This document shows, piece after piece, positions 1 to 12,034 of a stretch of DNA of 64,000 nt. The translations under genes were made by a program, and so were the position numbers. Source of the DNA: Ignelater luminosus (taxonomy: Eukaryota; Arthropoda; Insecta; Coleoptera; Elateridae); assembly GCA_011009095.1 (NCBI GenBank), contig VTPC01091025.1, positions 1-64,000 of the forward strand, read 5' to 3'. The notes under the pieces are model-generated. The model made no database searches. It had not been told where the DNA came from and was given only the letters and a program-made list of their open reading frames with translations. Numbering within the stretch: the stretch's first letter is position 1; each line of letters begins with the position of its first letter.

Positions 1-1705
1 TGTAAACAATATCAGTAATTAGCCTTTTATAGTTTCCACTCTAGTTGAAACCTTCATGAAGAGAAATATGAAGATTATTTAAAAAAATATATAAGAATAA
101 GCATTTGAGACGAAAAATTCAGAGAACCAAATTTGAGTTGAATTTCAAGCGTTCACAGGCACCTTAACAGTTTAAGAATCTTTCTCCCAAATGACAGAGA
201 CATTGAGCAATGTAATTTTTAGGTACCGTTAATTAGTACCCACAATAACTATCTGAGTTGATAAAAGTTATAAATTTGGAAACATTTTGCACTAGAAACC
301 TGCATTTACATTTAATTTAGTATTTAATGTGAAATATAAAGAAACAAATTAGTTGGTATTGCTACTTGTAGAATTTAAGGGGAATTGTGCATGTCAGAAA
401 CAAGAGATAAATTAAACTAAAAAACAGAAAATATATAGTTGTCCTCATAAGAATTTTTAATTTTTAATTATTTCTCCGTTTTCCTTAATGGTCTTGCTTG
501 TGGCACCTTAAATTTTTTTAGAGGGTTACTAAAAAGTTCTTTTGTGATCGTGATTGGGAAAAGATTTTGTAATTTTTCAAATTTATATTGTTAATTGTTA
601 AATTCCTAACACACAAGAGAAATAATTTTACTAAACTAATAAAGAATTATAATTTCATTTAAGAGCGCTAAGCACCAGTTTAGGAAGTTTCTGAGGGACG
701 CAGACGTGCACTTAAAATTGACAGACATATTTACGTGAAGAAAAGCCTAACCTCGTAGAGGAAGAATAATATGGTATATAACAAAAGGTTATTACCTGCG
801 TAGTTTACAGAAAAAGGGATTTTTCCGAGAATGCTATTTCTACTTCAAATTCGTTTAGGTAACTGTGCTACTTTTAAAAATAAGTAAATAAATACTTTTT
901 TTTATTTTATTTCTTATTCGTTATATACATTGACGGGGAAGATTAACGTATGTTTTTTTTATGAAAGATATCTTGTTGTCAAACGGCTATAATTGTCATG
1001 CAAATTTATTGAATATAAAAAGTAACTTAGTTTCAATTAAATTACATTTTTACATAGAAAAAATACATGTACACAACTTTGTTTCTTGTTCTTTTTTTAC
1101 AAATGCTTTATAGACTTTAGAAAAATGTTAACCTTTGTTTTATTGTGCATTAATTTTGCCGGTCAGTGTATTGTATCCTTAACAAACTTTTTCGCTTAAA
1201 AGAATATCGCATAATAGAATATAATAATAGTCGACAAATTATGGTTTATGACTGATGTCACTTTCTTGAAACATAACGGTACAAGGGCGTCATAAATCTA
1301 TCAGTCTCTAATAATACATCTGAGAGTGGATGTTTTTTTCTTGTACCATTGTTAAATAAATTTACTTAAACTGGTATTTAAGCCTTTTCTAATGCTTTTA
1401 ATCTTTTTTAGAGTATGATGTTTAGCATTTCAAGATTTTGTCGGTTCTTTCTTTTTACTTCCTCTTATTTAAATTTGATTCTATGTAGGTACCATAAATA
1501 AAATTTTTCCCTTTTTTGTAAAAACATAATTTTAATCTAATTAATGGACATTGTAATTAAATTAGATTTAATAATTGCTTCAATAAATAATTAATACAGT
1601 ATCCTTACTTTTACTTTACTTAAAGCTGTGATAAATAACGCTGAAAGTTACATAGTATAAATCTCAAGCGATGTGCAATAACCTCATTTTGTTTTGCAGA
1701 ATTCT
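1..1705. other. AT-rich intergenic DNA, no gene seen
   Basis: No open frame of convincing length or recognisable protein similarity is visible on either strand. The stretch is AT-rich with many short A and T runs and no clear inverted or tandem repeat. Confidence 0.5.
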
Positions 1706-1800
1706 GACAATCCTAAAGTCGGTTAATGGAATATACCGGTTATGGAATAATCCTGCTTTGTCCAAACGTTATTCCAATAAGCGGGTTTTACTGTATTTAC
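1706..1800 (-). mobile_element. Possible terminal remnant of a pogo/Tc1-like DNA transposon
   Basis: Read on the minus strand, the segment begins near 1798 with TACAGTAAAACCCGCTTATT and continues with alternating CCGGT/GGAATA motifs. This style is typical of inverted termini of pogo/Tigger-like elements (CAGTA followed by AACCCGCTTA). No partner terminus or transposase was found nearby, so this is a fragment at best. Confidence 0.3.
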
Positions 1801-2379
1801 TTTCAAATAGGGAAGACGCATAAGTATACACTCATAGAAAGGGCAGCTTAAACTGAAGGGATGCGATAATAATCAAACAATATAAAATACGTCAATATTT
1901 ACAGTACATTATTACGTATTGTACTTCATTATTAAGAAAAATTACTTATGAACCACTATGAACAAAAAAACAGGGAAAATTCAACTGTCCTGTATTCAGT
2001 CGCCATAGCATATTCAAGTAGTTTTAAAGTAAAATAATATTTGTTGGGTACAAGAAGCGTAAAAATATCACCCGTGACGAAAGCTTCGATAAAACCGACA
2101 AAATATATAATACGCAGGAAAGAAGATGTTTAAGATAAGGAAAGAAAAAAAATGTAGGAAGGGTTGCCTATTGGGTTTCAAAAATTTCAGTTGTAATTAA
2201 AAATGTAATCATCACAAAAAAACGTATATCATGATTACGATAATAATTAGCACCCTGCACTAAACTGGAAATAGATTTTTAAGATAAGTAGGATGTTTGT
2301 CTTGTATTACTTTTCACCCATAACATTTACTTCTAACAATAATTCATATTAATTATCTAATAGTTTATCAGTTGTTCAT

Positions 2380-2505
2380 GGCGTTCCAATGTAACAAATG
2401 AAAGTGCAAATTTGTACAGAAACAATTTACAAAAGCACATTAGTGTTCATAGTGGCAAGAAACCGTTTCAATGTCACATTTGCAAAGGCATGTTCGTTTT
2501 AATTA
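2380..2505 (+). pseudogene. Broken C2H2 zinc-finger fragment
   Basis: Reading the frames together gives the end of one finger and the start of the next: a CxxxxxC-type start with a stop in it, then, after a one-base loss, NNLQKH, I-S-V-H-SGKKPFQCHIC. This closely resembles the finger and linker near 40,960-41,030 of the zinc-finger gene in this window (NNLQKHVRVCSGEKPFQCNIC). It is too short and frame-broken to function, and is probably a detached copy of that gene or a close relative. Confidence 0.55.
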
Positions 2506-2549
2506 ATTACAGCTTTTTCCCCTTAGATTCATGTTGATATAACGAAGGT

Positions 2550-3245
2550 AATATGCCTTGTCTTAAGGAAGCAGTTAAAGTAAAAAAAAAAAGAAGCGTG
2601 GATAAAATCGATCAATGAAGAAGAGCAATCTCTTGAGAAGAATGAAGCTTTTGAGTTTGTTGGATTTTTAAAATAAAGAAAAACAGTGACTCCAAAGCCA
2701 GACTCGTTGTAAGAGGATGTAAGTAAAAACAAGAAGATTGTGACGAAACGTTCAACCCAGTAGCCTCCGAAAGTAGTCTTAGACTTTTAATAGCTTAAGC
2801 TGTCTCCAAAGATATGATAATGAAACAGTTTGACATTAAAACGGCTTTTTTGTATGGGAACTTAGAAAAAGATCTTTATATTTCTTTACCAGAAGGATAC
2901 GAGGAAACATTCGCATATGTCTGTAAACTGAAAAATTTTTTGTACGGGCTCAAAAAGACAGCATTCCAGGGGAATAAAATACTAGTGGATTTCTTAAAGA
3001 GAAATAGATTAAATTGAATGATAACAGATAAATCAGTGTGCAAAGATTCAACAAATGACCTATTTTTAGTTATACAAGTCGATGATGGACTGATTATTTC
3101 TGATTCTGAAGATAAAGCTAATGGTCTTTTAAAGAAACTGCAATCAGAATTTGAAGTTAACAAAATGGATAAACCAGAGACTTTTGTAAGATTTCTGATA
3201 TTTAATGAAGAAGACATCAAACAGGTTACACTACTAAACTTTTAA
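2550..3245 (+). mobile_element. Copia-type retrotransposon remnant: reverse transcriptase
   Basis: Broken frames encode the Copia reverse transcriptase region. An EAxxSxxxxAWxxSIxxEExSLExNxAFEFV-like start (2560-2660) is followed by KARLVVRGC (about 2695), FDIKTAFLYGNLE and LPEGYE (2827-2905), VCKLxxFLYGLKK (2920-2960), and LFLVIQVDDGLIIS, which carries the catalytic-type DD of the palm (3060-3105). A stop at 3015-3017 and frameshifts before 2810 disable it. No long terminal repeats were recognised. The family call rests on the Copia-specific order of these motifs. Confidence 0.8.
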
Positions 3246-3309
3246 AGTAATTCAACATAGAATTCTGTAAAAACACCTTCTGTAATAGAAAACAGAAAAC
3301 AAGAAATTA

Positions 3310-3620
3310 AAATAGGTAAGGTTAGATTCCCAGTAAGAGAAGTTATTGACAGCCTCTTTTACCTGCATAACAGATTTAGACCTGATATTGCTTCTTCTGT
3401 CAATATTGTCTCGTGTAACATGGGCAAACTCACAGAGCTGGGTGTTCAGAAACTCAAAAGAAATGATTACTCCTTCACTATTGAAGCGTACAGCGATGCA
3501 GATTATGCAACTGGCCCAGAAACCCAAAGGAGCACATCTGGCTACCTACGATGTTTGGAGGTGGACCTGTTGTATGGGCAACACGACGCCAACCATTAGT
3601 GTCGTTTAGCATTGCTGAAA
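3310..3620 (+). mobile_element. Copia-type retrotransposon remnant: RNase H region
   Basis: In the frame running through 3318-3600 the translation reads VGKVRFPVREVIDSLFYLHN, RFRPDIASSV and AYSDADYATGPETQRSTSGYL. These are the Copia 'yR..vGsLmYL..tRPDi' and 'fsDADwAGd..tRrSTsGy' signatures that follow the reverse transcriptase. A frameshift separates it from the upstream RT piece, and it ends at a stop near 3605. It is non-functional. Confidence 0.7.
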
Positions 3621-3644
3621 GTGAGAGAGAAGACGCGTTAATTA

Positions 3645-4010
3645 ATTCATGGAGATTTGCACTGCCCTTTTGAAGTATCATTTGTAGTAATAGTAAAGTA
3701 TTTTCTGTTGCTAAAAGACGATTTTCCAGAACATAATATTTGCCATTTCTTGAAGAATAAATCAGAAATAAAAGAAAAGATTGAAAATTCTATAACTTTG
3801 GTTGAAAAACAGACAAGAGATAAAGTTCTTACTTTACGCACTGATAATGGCCTAGAGTTCATTAACTCAAAGCTAAAAAAATTATTAGAGCAAAAAGGAA
3901 TACGTTATGAAAAATCTTCTGTGTACTCTTCAGAGCAGAACGGCAAAGCAGAGAGAGAAATGAGAACGATAGAGGAAGATGCAAGAAGAGTTGGATTACT
4001 AGTTAATAAC
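3645..4010 (+). mobile_element. Copia-type integrase fragment, out of the normal order
   Basis: The frame from 3645 gives HGDLHCPFEVSF, KYFLLLKDDF, then LTLRTDNGLEF (catalytic Asp of the integrase core) and SSVYSSEQNGKAEREMRTI (core with catalytic Glu). In an intact Copia element integrase precedes reverse transcriptase; here it follows the RNase H. This is therefore a second Copia insertion or a rearranged one. After about 4010 the frame stays open to 4310 but no longer resembles integrase. Confidence 0.75.
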
Positions 4011-4310
4011 TATACGCTGGAAACTTCATCTGAAATAGATTATTTATTTAATTTTTCTATAGAAGACGTAGCTCAAAACATAGTTTTAGAATGCAATTGG
4101 TATGCAACACAGCAGAAAGAAACAAAATGGAAAGAGCTGGATTTAAACGAATTTTCCACGTCTATTAATGTGACAATGGCTATGTTCAGAAACAAGAAGT
4201 TCAAAGTGAAAGTCTCTTTATCTTCTATTACATTTCCCAATCTTTCCAGAGGGATATATATTTCCAGATTCTTCAATATTTGTATTTTGCAAATAATAAA
4301 AAAAACCTAA

Positions 4311-6681
4311 CCCGACAATCGCTTGTACAAGAAAAGATTCAAGTCACAATTCTATTCTTTCCAGTCTTGTTATTAGTGAGAGTGTAGTACTTTTTAAGTA
4401 CGTCAAAGTTCTAATCAACATATTAAGACCAAGAAACACCGTTTTGGAATAAAGCTGTTTTATGCCATTGCGAAACCCGCATTGTCATAGACTTTATAAC
4501 ATTCTGGTAGCGAATGTAAGTGTTAGGTGCTTCAGGAAATGTAGCTACACTTATGTATGACGCCTTACTTAAACAAATTCACTCTTTACCGATAATTTTT
4601 ACAGTAGCCCAGCGTTGTCAAATTTTCTTTTTAAACAAAACTAATTTTTGTGGAGCTGCTGAGTTAAACAGACAGCATAAATTATGCCCAACATTGACGA
4701 AAAACTCTTACAAGAAATTATTTATCCATGTTCTAGACAGTTGCTTACTTAATTTCCATGCAATGTTTTGTCTGCAAAATCCTCTTTGCGAAGTTTTAGG
4801 TGAATCTTATTCGTCAAATTTCTACAAATTAATCAAAGTCTGTCTCTTTAAAAACTTCTAGTATCAAACTTTTAAACAATAATTAAATGTTAGAACAATT
4901 CACTGTTGATTACTGCACAATAACCCAAGCAATCAAAATTATCTTCGTATCTTGGTCGACATTTTGTGTGCTATTTGCTATATCTGCAATTAGTAATTTA
5001 CTAATTTCTTTTTTTTTTTAATGAAAGCTGATTACCTACCTAGCTACATATTAAGAATTTGCTTTGACAACATTGTGAGAAGCAGGAATTTCCTATGGCG
5101 CAGAATCGAATGCACCATCCTGTGTTTTTTAGCACACAAACTGTCAGGCTTATTTTTTAATTTGAATTTTGCAAATACAACGAGTTTTTTAATTTAAAAA
5201 TAATTAGAAAGATCTTAAAGTAGATATTAGTGTTTAATTTAAATTTAAAAACATGAGAATATAGAATAGAATGATTAGTAAAAAAAGAAAGAATATATAA
5301 ACAATGGTTTATGCAAATATATACATTCATCATAATTTTGTTAGTTTTAATTAAGATTTCTTTCAATTCCGATTAAAACAGTTGTTCAGTTCCAGTTCTA
5401 ATGGAAATTATGATGAATTAATTTATTTGTTTATTTCTTATTCTATATATTTATTTGAAACTAAACAAAAATTTCATTTTTTTTAGTTTTTTGGGACATT
5501 CTTAAAATTTAAAGAACGTGAATTTTAAATTAAAAAACATTGAACCTACCATTTGTGTACTAAAAAGCATAAAGGTATAGTCCATACCGGTCTTATTTGA
5601 AAATACCTTTTTACGTACCTCAGACCAATTATGAGATACCATTTAAGTTTTACAACCTCAGCAGAATGTATTCCAAACAAGTCGAAAGTTAATGTCTTTC
5701 ACTTTTTATAAACTTTTAAGTTCTTATTAATAGTCGAATTGGAAAATTCTTACTGGCGGTATGACCACTGATAACAGAGAATGAGAACATTTTCTTGCAG
5801 TGCACAACCAACGATCATGTAAACAGCTAGTATGCTTTGCCAAATTAATGCTGGATCTAGACATTCTTCGTAGGGCAAAGTTACTCTTTCTTTTAGAATT
5901 TAAAATAGAAGTCTTGGGTTAATTCTGTTGCACGCTAGATCTTCTGCTTCACCCGATCCAGCACTGTGTCAAATCATTTTTGCTATTAGCAAGACAATAC
6001 AACCAGACTCTTTTACATCTCTATTGAAGAAGCGGTGGTTCCTTTGTAAATGAAACATCCTGTATATTTTAAACAATCAAATGTGTGATCTCTATGTTTT
6101 TGTAATATTTAGGTAGACTCATCAAAAATAGAAAAATGACACAATGTATACCAGTTACCTTATTGACAGGATGTTCTGAAAGAACAATTATCTCACTTAG
6201 TTCAAACATTGCTTTCAATAAGTAACGTGGAAACAACAAGATTACATAAACAACAGAAAATATATTTACAGATAAATTATATTACAAAGTTATATTATGA
6301 ATTATAACAGTTTTATAAATAATGCTTACACTGTATGAACTGAAAATACAATAGTTTACTTTGACGGAAGAAATTAGATATTAATACAATAACTAATAAT
6401 TATTGGTCTGAAATGTAAAAATATTCTACAATTGGGTCAGCGTATAAAGTAATGAATCGTGTACAGAGAAAAGGGTTAAAGTACAGTACAACTGCACCGG
6501 TGATATCCACTGTTGGTAGTAAGTAATATGATTATCAGTTGGAAATAATCCTCAGTCTTCCGTCTAATGCTCCCAATCATTTAAAAAAAAAGGATACAAG
6601 TATGAAGTATAATAGCTAGAAATACTGTATTAGGAATTTATCACTATGAAAACAAAGGGAAATGGTGTTAGGAAAAACTAC
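4311..6681. other. Intergenic DNA without recognised genes
   Basis: Open frames here (for example 4520-4861 on plus) resemble no protein I know and have no supporting splice or promoter context. The composition is AT-rich; 5130-5540 is especially A/T-homopolymeric. No inverted-repeat element was resolved. Confidence 0.45.
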
Positions 6682-8028
6682 TTAAATAATCTTGGTATTC
6701 GTGTGCAAAGCTTCGAGATAACTTTTGATGATAGTAGGTTCCCGTTCATCGCTATCTTTAAAGTCACGTATGAATTCTCCTGACAATTTCTGACGTTCAG
6801 AGATACTTGCCCAATCAACGCGATCTTTAAAGTCACGTATGAATTCTTCCGACAATTTCTGATGTTCAGAGATAGTTGTCCAATGAACGCGATCTTGAAA
6901 CTCACGTATGAAGTCTTCCGACAAATTCTGATGTCTGGAGATAGCTTTCCAATGAAGGCGATCTTGAAAGTCACGTATGAATTCTTCCAACAATTTCTGA
7001 CGTTCAGAGATAGTTGCCCAATGAACGCGATCTTGAAACTCACGCATGAAGTCTTCCGACAATTTTTGATGTCCAGAGATAGCTTTCCAATTAAGGCGAT
7101 CTTGAAAGTCACGTATGAATTCTTCCGATAATTTCTGATTTTGAGCGATATGTGTCCAAAAAACGCGATCTTTAAATTCACGTATGAATTGTTCCGACAG
7201 TTTCTGACATATAGAGATAAGTTCCCAATGAACGCGATCTTTAAAGTCACGTATGAATTCTTCCGACAATATCTGACTTCCAGAGATAAGGTCCCAATCA
7301 ACACGATCTTTAAAGTCATGTATGAATTCTTCCGACAATGTCCGAAAACCAGAGATAAATATCCAATCAACGCGATCTTTAAAGTCACGTATGAATTCTT
7401 CAGATACTTCCGGATTTGCAATGACAAGTTGCCAATCAATGCGATCCTGAAAGTCACGTATAAATTTTTCGGACAATTTCTGAGATGCAGAGATATGTCG
7501 CCAATGAAGGCGATCTTGAAAGTCACGTATGAATTCTTCTGACAATTTCTGACTTGTAGAGATAGCTTCCCAATCAATGTGATCAGTAAAGTCACGTAAG
7601 AATTTTTCTGTAAGCTTCTGGTATGTACAAATTCCTTCCCATTCCACCATATTTTTAAATCTACTTATAATACCTTCTGATAACGTCTGGTACCGAGAAA
7701 TGGATTTCCAGTCTAAGGAATGTCCGAGCTCTCTTAAGAAGTCTTCCGATAATTTGGACCGTAGGTAAATATCCTTCCAGTTTAGATAATCTTTAAATTG
7801 TTTAACGAATTCTACGGTAAACTGCTGCTTGGGGGAGATGTTTTTCAAGTTGTCTTTTACTGTATTTAAATCCACGCCGGAATGATATAGTTTTACCGCA
7901 TTAACGGTAAAATAATTTTCAGTGAAGTTCTCGATTTTCGGTGTAATATCAAATTCTTTGCAGAATTTTAAATAGTCTACGTCTTTTAAGCACTGAGAAA
8001 TTTTGCAAAGACAGTCGTAATCTAACAT
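6682..8028 (-). CDS. F-box-like protein with 23-residue tandem repeats (copy A)
   Basis: An intact 448-residue single-exon frame from an ATG. Residues 1-69 form an N-terminal module (LDYDCLCKISQCLKDVDYLKFCK) with the spacing of an F-box: a Cys/Leu-Ile-Leu helix followed by D-x-D-Y-L. Residues 70-414 are 15 uninterrupted 23-residue units and residues 415-448 a degenerate cap. The unit reads LSEEFIRDFQDRLHW + xxISxxQK. Copy A differs from its paralogs by Asp-Arg at unit positions 11-12 and frequent His before the Trp. Units 11-14 form a 46-residue double unit present twice, a sign of recent amplification. No signal peptide or membrane segment is seen. Function unknown; an alpha-helical solenoid adaptor is inferred. 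The absence of stops over 1.3 kb of AT-rich sequence argues that it is, or recently was, under selection. Confidence 0.8.
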   Translation of the reverse strand: MLDYDCLCKISQCLKDVDYLKFCKEFDITPKIENFTENYFTVNAVKLYHSGVDLNTVKDNLKNISPKQQFTVEFVKQFKDYLNWKDIYLRSKLSEDFLRELGHSLDWKSISRYQTLSEGIISRFKNMVEWEGICTYQKLTEKFLRDFTDHIDWEAISTSQKLSEEFIRDFQDRLHWRHISASQKLSEKFIRDFQDRIDWQLVIANPEVSEEFIRDFKDRVDWIFISGFRTLSEEFIHDFKDRVDWDLISGSQILSEEFIRDFKDRVHWELISICQKLSEQFIREFKDRVFWTHIAQNQKLSEEFIRDFQDRLNWKAISGHQKLSEDFMREFQDRVHWATISERQKLLEEFIRDFQDRLHWKAISRHQNLSEDFIREFQDRVHWTTISEHQKLSEEFIRDFKDRVDWASISERQKLSGEFIRDFKDSDEREPTIIKSYLEALHTNTKII

Positions 8029-8264
8029 TTTGGATTTTTATTCAAACGGAAATTATTTCTTGAATATTTGGTTTAGAGGATGTCTGTATTTGAAGGTTTT
8101 ATGCAGGAACAATGTTGTTTACTGCAAAAAAGGTTTTGATAAAGCTTTCTGACTAAATGTCTGTAGACTGCTGTTTAGGAAGTGTAACAGCTTGTGTTTC
8201 TTTCTCCTCTAAATATGTTCACTACATACCTCAAGGATTCGATTTTTGCCAATTTGTCGAGTAA
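8029..8264 (-). other. Probable spliced 5' leader of copy A
   Basis: On the minus strand a pyrimidine-rich acceptor (TTTTTTGCAG) ends at 8122, 93 bp before the ATG. Further upstream another acceptor (TTTTTTGTTTCAG, ending 8265) and a GAG/GTATGT donor (8230/8229) would define a 35-nt non-coding exon. The paralogs also have acceptors a short way upstream of their ATG. These are consensus matches only, with no transcript evidence. Confidence 0.4.
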
Positions 8265-9016
8265 CTGAAACAAAAAACAAATCATATTAGAAATAAATAG
8301 TCTTTGACACGTTGAGTTTTGTTTGGCTTCATCGTGAATAAACGGTAGCGATTTGAACATCTTACGCATGATCTTTTCTTAAGATTGATTATACAGTATT
8401 TCCATCGATTAGTTAACAAGTGCAGAAAAATCTTTTACTTTTTAATTTTACGACAAAAGGAAATTCTTTATAAAAAATTCTGCTTGTCGAGAGCATAAGA
8501 CTACCTTAACAAAATCTTAGATTAGATATACAAGGTGTCAATAAACAGGGAAAACACTAAACATTTTGAAAGGAGTACCTTTATTTATTATTTTACACGA
8601 ATTTTTATAACACAACCCTGTTTATAATCTAAAATTAAGCATAAACACAAATTTGCAAATGAAAATTTCAATTTTTACTTTTATTCTACATAGCTACCTG
8701 ACTCCTCAACACATTTTTCCCCTAGTAATAAATCATTGTGAAATTAGAACATTTATTGTAATAACATAGTTAATAAAATCAATTATTCTTAGTAATTCTG
8801 AAATTTATTGTTTTATTTATTATTATTTCAAATTATATTTTTTGAAATTTTAAAGGTTGTGATAATTAACTGGATATAAGTTTTGAACAAATTGTCATAC
8901 CGACTTCCTGTTTTCGCTGAAACATTTCTTTTCTTAATATCTTTCGAACAAGAGTAAATTAAGTAGGGTTGCTATTCGAAAATTCCGATATAACACTGCC
9001 CCCTCCCGCTCTTAGG
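8265..9016. other. Intergenic, no gene seen
   Basis: No recognisable coding sequence. A motif at 8530-8555 (ACAAGGTGTCAATAAACAGGG) resembles the 'caggGTGTC' ends of insect DNA transposons, but no partner terminus was found. Confidence 0.4.
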
Positions 9017-9462
9017 GCTGTTTGACACTCCTAAATTTTCTAAAAAATTTTGTACAAATAATTTTTTTAAGAATCTTCTGTCGTTGCAAACAGACTTTAC
9101 ATAGAAATTTTTGTAGAAGGTCTTGTCAACAAAATCTTTATAGAGCATGGTCTAAAAGTTGGTAAATTTCTTGCAGATATGCGCAGTAAACGTGAACGCG
9201 TCTATGCTCAAACCCATATCAGCTGATCGTTTGCAGGTTTGCTTGCTTCTTTATTATTTGCGGTTGTTTACGAGTCGCATTAAAGGTTGATTGAAGGTCA
9301 CTGCAAACAGTTGTAAACAGATTGATACTGTGCACCCCCACGTCAAAAATGTTGTAAAAAATTATGTATAGTTGCATACAACTTGCTACAACCACGTACC
9401 AAAAATTTTCAAAGGAACTTTTATAAAAATTCTTTTATAAAATTTGTACAGTGTCAAACAGC
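9017..9462. mobile_element. MITE-like element with inverted termini
   Basis: The left end begins GGCTGTTTGACAC followed by AAATTTTCTAAAAAATTTT. The right end, read in reverse complement from 9462, begins GCTGTTTGACACTGTACAAA and continues with a similar A/T tract. The roughly 446-bp element has no coding capacity. It looks like a non-autonomous DNA transposon; the target-site duplication was not resolved. Confidence 0.6.
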
Positions 9463-12034
9463 TTTTATAAATAAAGAAAATTCTGTTACTTCCAAAATGT
9501 AGTATTTCTAGTCCTAAAAGGTCCTTGAGATTTTTAGAAATATATATATCTTCCCGTTTAGAAATTACGAGGCCGTTCCGGGTTTTTTTCCAGATCATGT
9601 ATACAGGGTGTCTCCAGATCGATTTAACACTAGGTGTGAAAGACAAAAAATTTTCGACTTGAAATTTGAGCCTATGGGGTTCAGCCCTGCTTGATTAGAA
9701 ATTAACGTGCGTCATATCTTTATTTTTGAAAAATCAAGCATGTTTCCATTATAATGTTACAAATCACTCAATCGATTCTTGATATCGAATAATTAACCAG
9801 TTTTGATTTTAATTTTAATCTATTACACAATTGCTTACTTATAAAATTAGAGTGGAAGTCAACATCTAAAAGTGCTTTACATTCTTGCAAGTCATTAATT
9901 ATATCGCTCTCAAGAACAACAGCTGTGGATAATAAAACTTCGGAAGGAATGTTTTATATGTAGCAATTTATATTTGTAACTGCTATTGATATACTTGCGA
10001 CAGCATCAGTAATATAATTCTTTAACTAACTATCTGATTGTAACAATTGATTACGTTTATTACTTGTTTGACCTGCAGTTAACTGTAGAATGATTACTAT
10101 TTAAGCAATCTCCACATAAACCTGAAGCTTTTACCTTTGCTAACCTATCCTGCATACGTAATTTCAAGAAATCGATTTACTTTGTATTATTTTAAATTTT
10201 TCCGTTAGGTTATGTTTCTTTGTGTACATATAAGTGTTGTAACTTTTCAAGTTAGATGGCGCGCGACTACAATGTGAACAGCGCAGATTAAATTGATTCG
10301 TTTTTTTAACCTCTAAAAGGGGGACGACTATAAAATTGAATTCTTGTATCTTGTGGTGTTAATTTCCAATACGCTTTAGTACTTTAAAATGTCATGTATT
10401 AATTAAATTAGATAAACGATTGCATTATTACAGTTATTAAATTACTGTTTACCACAAAATTATACAAGTTAAGTTAGGTTAGTTGTTTACTAACCACTCA
10501 GCCACGTGGTGTCCGGGCTCTGTTATACCGTTACAAATACACATGTCTTACGGTGTTACTTTAACAAGTCTTTTGTTTGTCTAAATTGTTACGTCGATTT
10601 AAATTTTAAAAAATAGAAGTAAACGCAAGATAACTAAAATGCCGTTAAAGCTGAAAATTAAAGTAAGAAATCAAATTTAATTTCAAACTAAATTCTAAAT
10701 CAAATGTTATAAAACGGTTTCCATATGACTACACAAAACAAATAATTAGTTTATTGTTGTTTGTTAATTATTGTATATCTCAAGCAAAATAAAATATTTC
10801 GGCAGCTTTGTTAGTTTATTATAGTTATAATTATAGCTCTGAAATTTATTTTTATGGGTATCGAATTGCAATGATAACAATGAAAAGAAAATTTAATTTT
10901 CATTATTGTTATTTAAATACGTGTCTTGTATAATGTAATATTTTACTATTTGTCGTTTAACAAGCAAGAAGTTGATTTGATATAGAAATTTACGACTTAC
11001 CCTATATTCTTAAGCACAATGCCACAACTTTCTTAGCTCTATCAATTAACTACTGTCACGATTTGAACCAAACGTTCTTTTTTTTAGAACAAAATGAAGA
11101 AGAAAGGGGGCTACTAGATTATGAGACTTGTTTATATGCCTTAAAACCTCCCACCTTTTTCTACTCTTGTTGATAATTATCGGCCCAAGAGGTACGGCCA
11201 TCTATGTTCAAGGGCTTCAAGGTGAAATTGAAGAAGCGGGATTTTTAAATTTTGGGGATGTTGCGTTTTCACAGTTTTAATTTTAGTTTGCTATAAATAT
11301 TGATAGTTAGACAACGCAATGTAGAAATTCCGAAACCAGTGTTTGGAGACGAAAATAGAAACAACTTACTAATAATTATTAACCGGTTGAATAACTATTA
11401 GAATCTTAAAGAGAATATAGTAACTTAATCTTAAATGTTATAGAGAATTGAAGATTTTGAGCTCATATTTCATTGATGCAGATATGTACTGGAAATGGAA
11501 ACTATTGCTATTATTAGTAACAATTGGCACACTCATACTATACTATTATTTGTAGCAGATTAAGAATGTCACGATATTAAAAATGTGAATTAATACGAAA
11601 ATATCATAAAAGAAAGCCTCGACGGTATTCAAAACAAAACTTTCCTTACTGTTAAATTAATGAAGGTTTCAAGTAATTAAGACTGCAATAGGAATGTCAA
11701 AGGTTTAATTAAAGCAAGAATGTATAGCTTAAGGATTACAATTTTCCATTCTAAATTGGCCAAAATATGTATAAATAGAAAATACAGAAAAACAGATTGT
11801 TATCAGTTCTTTTTGTCTAATATTAATTAAATATAAATTGTACCTTCAGTTAATAAAAGATACATCTACAAGAAAATCGTAAAAATTTACATTTTTTTAG
11901 TGTATTTAAAATTAAACATCTTTATACTCACTAATCAAGAAATGCATTCTTCAATTTCTTTCATGCATGGTACGTTATCTAGTGCCTTTCTAGCAATGGC
12001 GTAAATATATATAATAATTCAAAAAAGCTAATAC
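9463..12034. other. Intergenic DNA, no gene seen
   Basis: No convincing frame. A transposon-end-like string (ATACAGGGTGTCTCC) occurs near 9600. A tRNA-A-box-like string lies near 10,495 on the minus strand without a B box. Otherwise AT-rich and unremarkable. Confidence 0.4.

Noticed and set aside
4520-4861. 113-codon plus frame
   Set aside because: No recognisable motif on either strand and located among transposon debris; not supported as a gene.
6862-7542. Long plus-strand frames opposite copy A, and the 305-codon second minus frame (6,678-7,595)
   Set aside because: They are shadows of the 69-bp periodic repeat: when one frame is open in every unit, others often are too. They lack the F-box-like N-terminus.
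6760-7560. CRISPR-like regular spacing of a 69-bp unit
   Set aside because: The unit is a continuous protein-coding repeat in an animal gene, with no spacer/repeat alternation.
10490-10515. tRNA A-box-like string (TGGCTGAGTGG on minus)
   Set aside because: No B box, no acceptor stem pairing and no cloverleaf; not called as tRNA or SINE.
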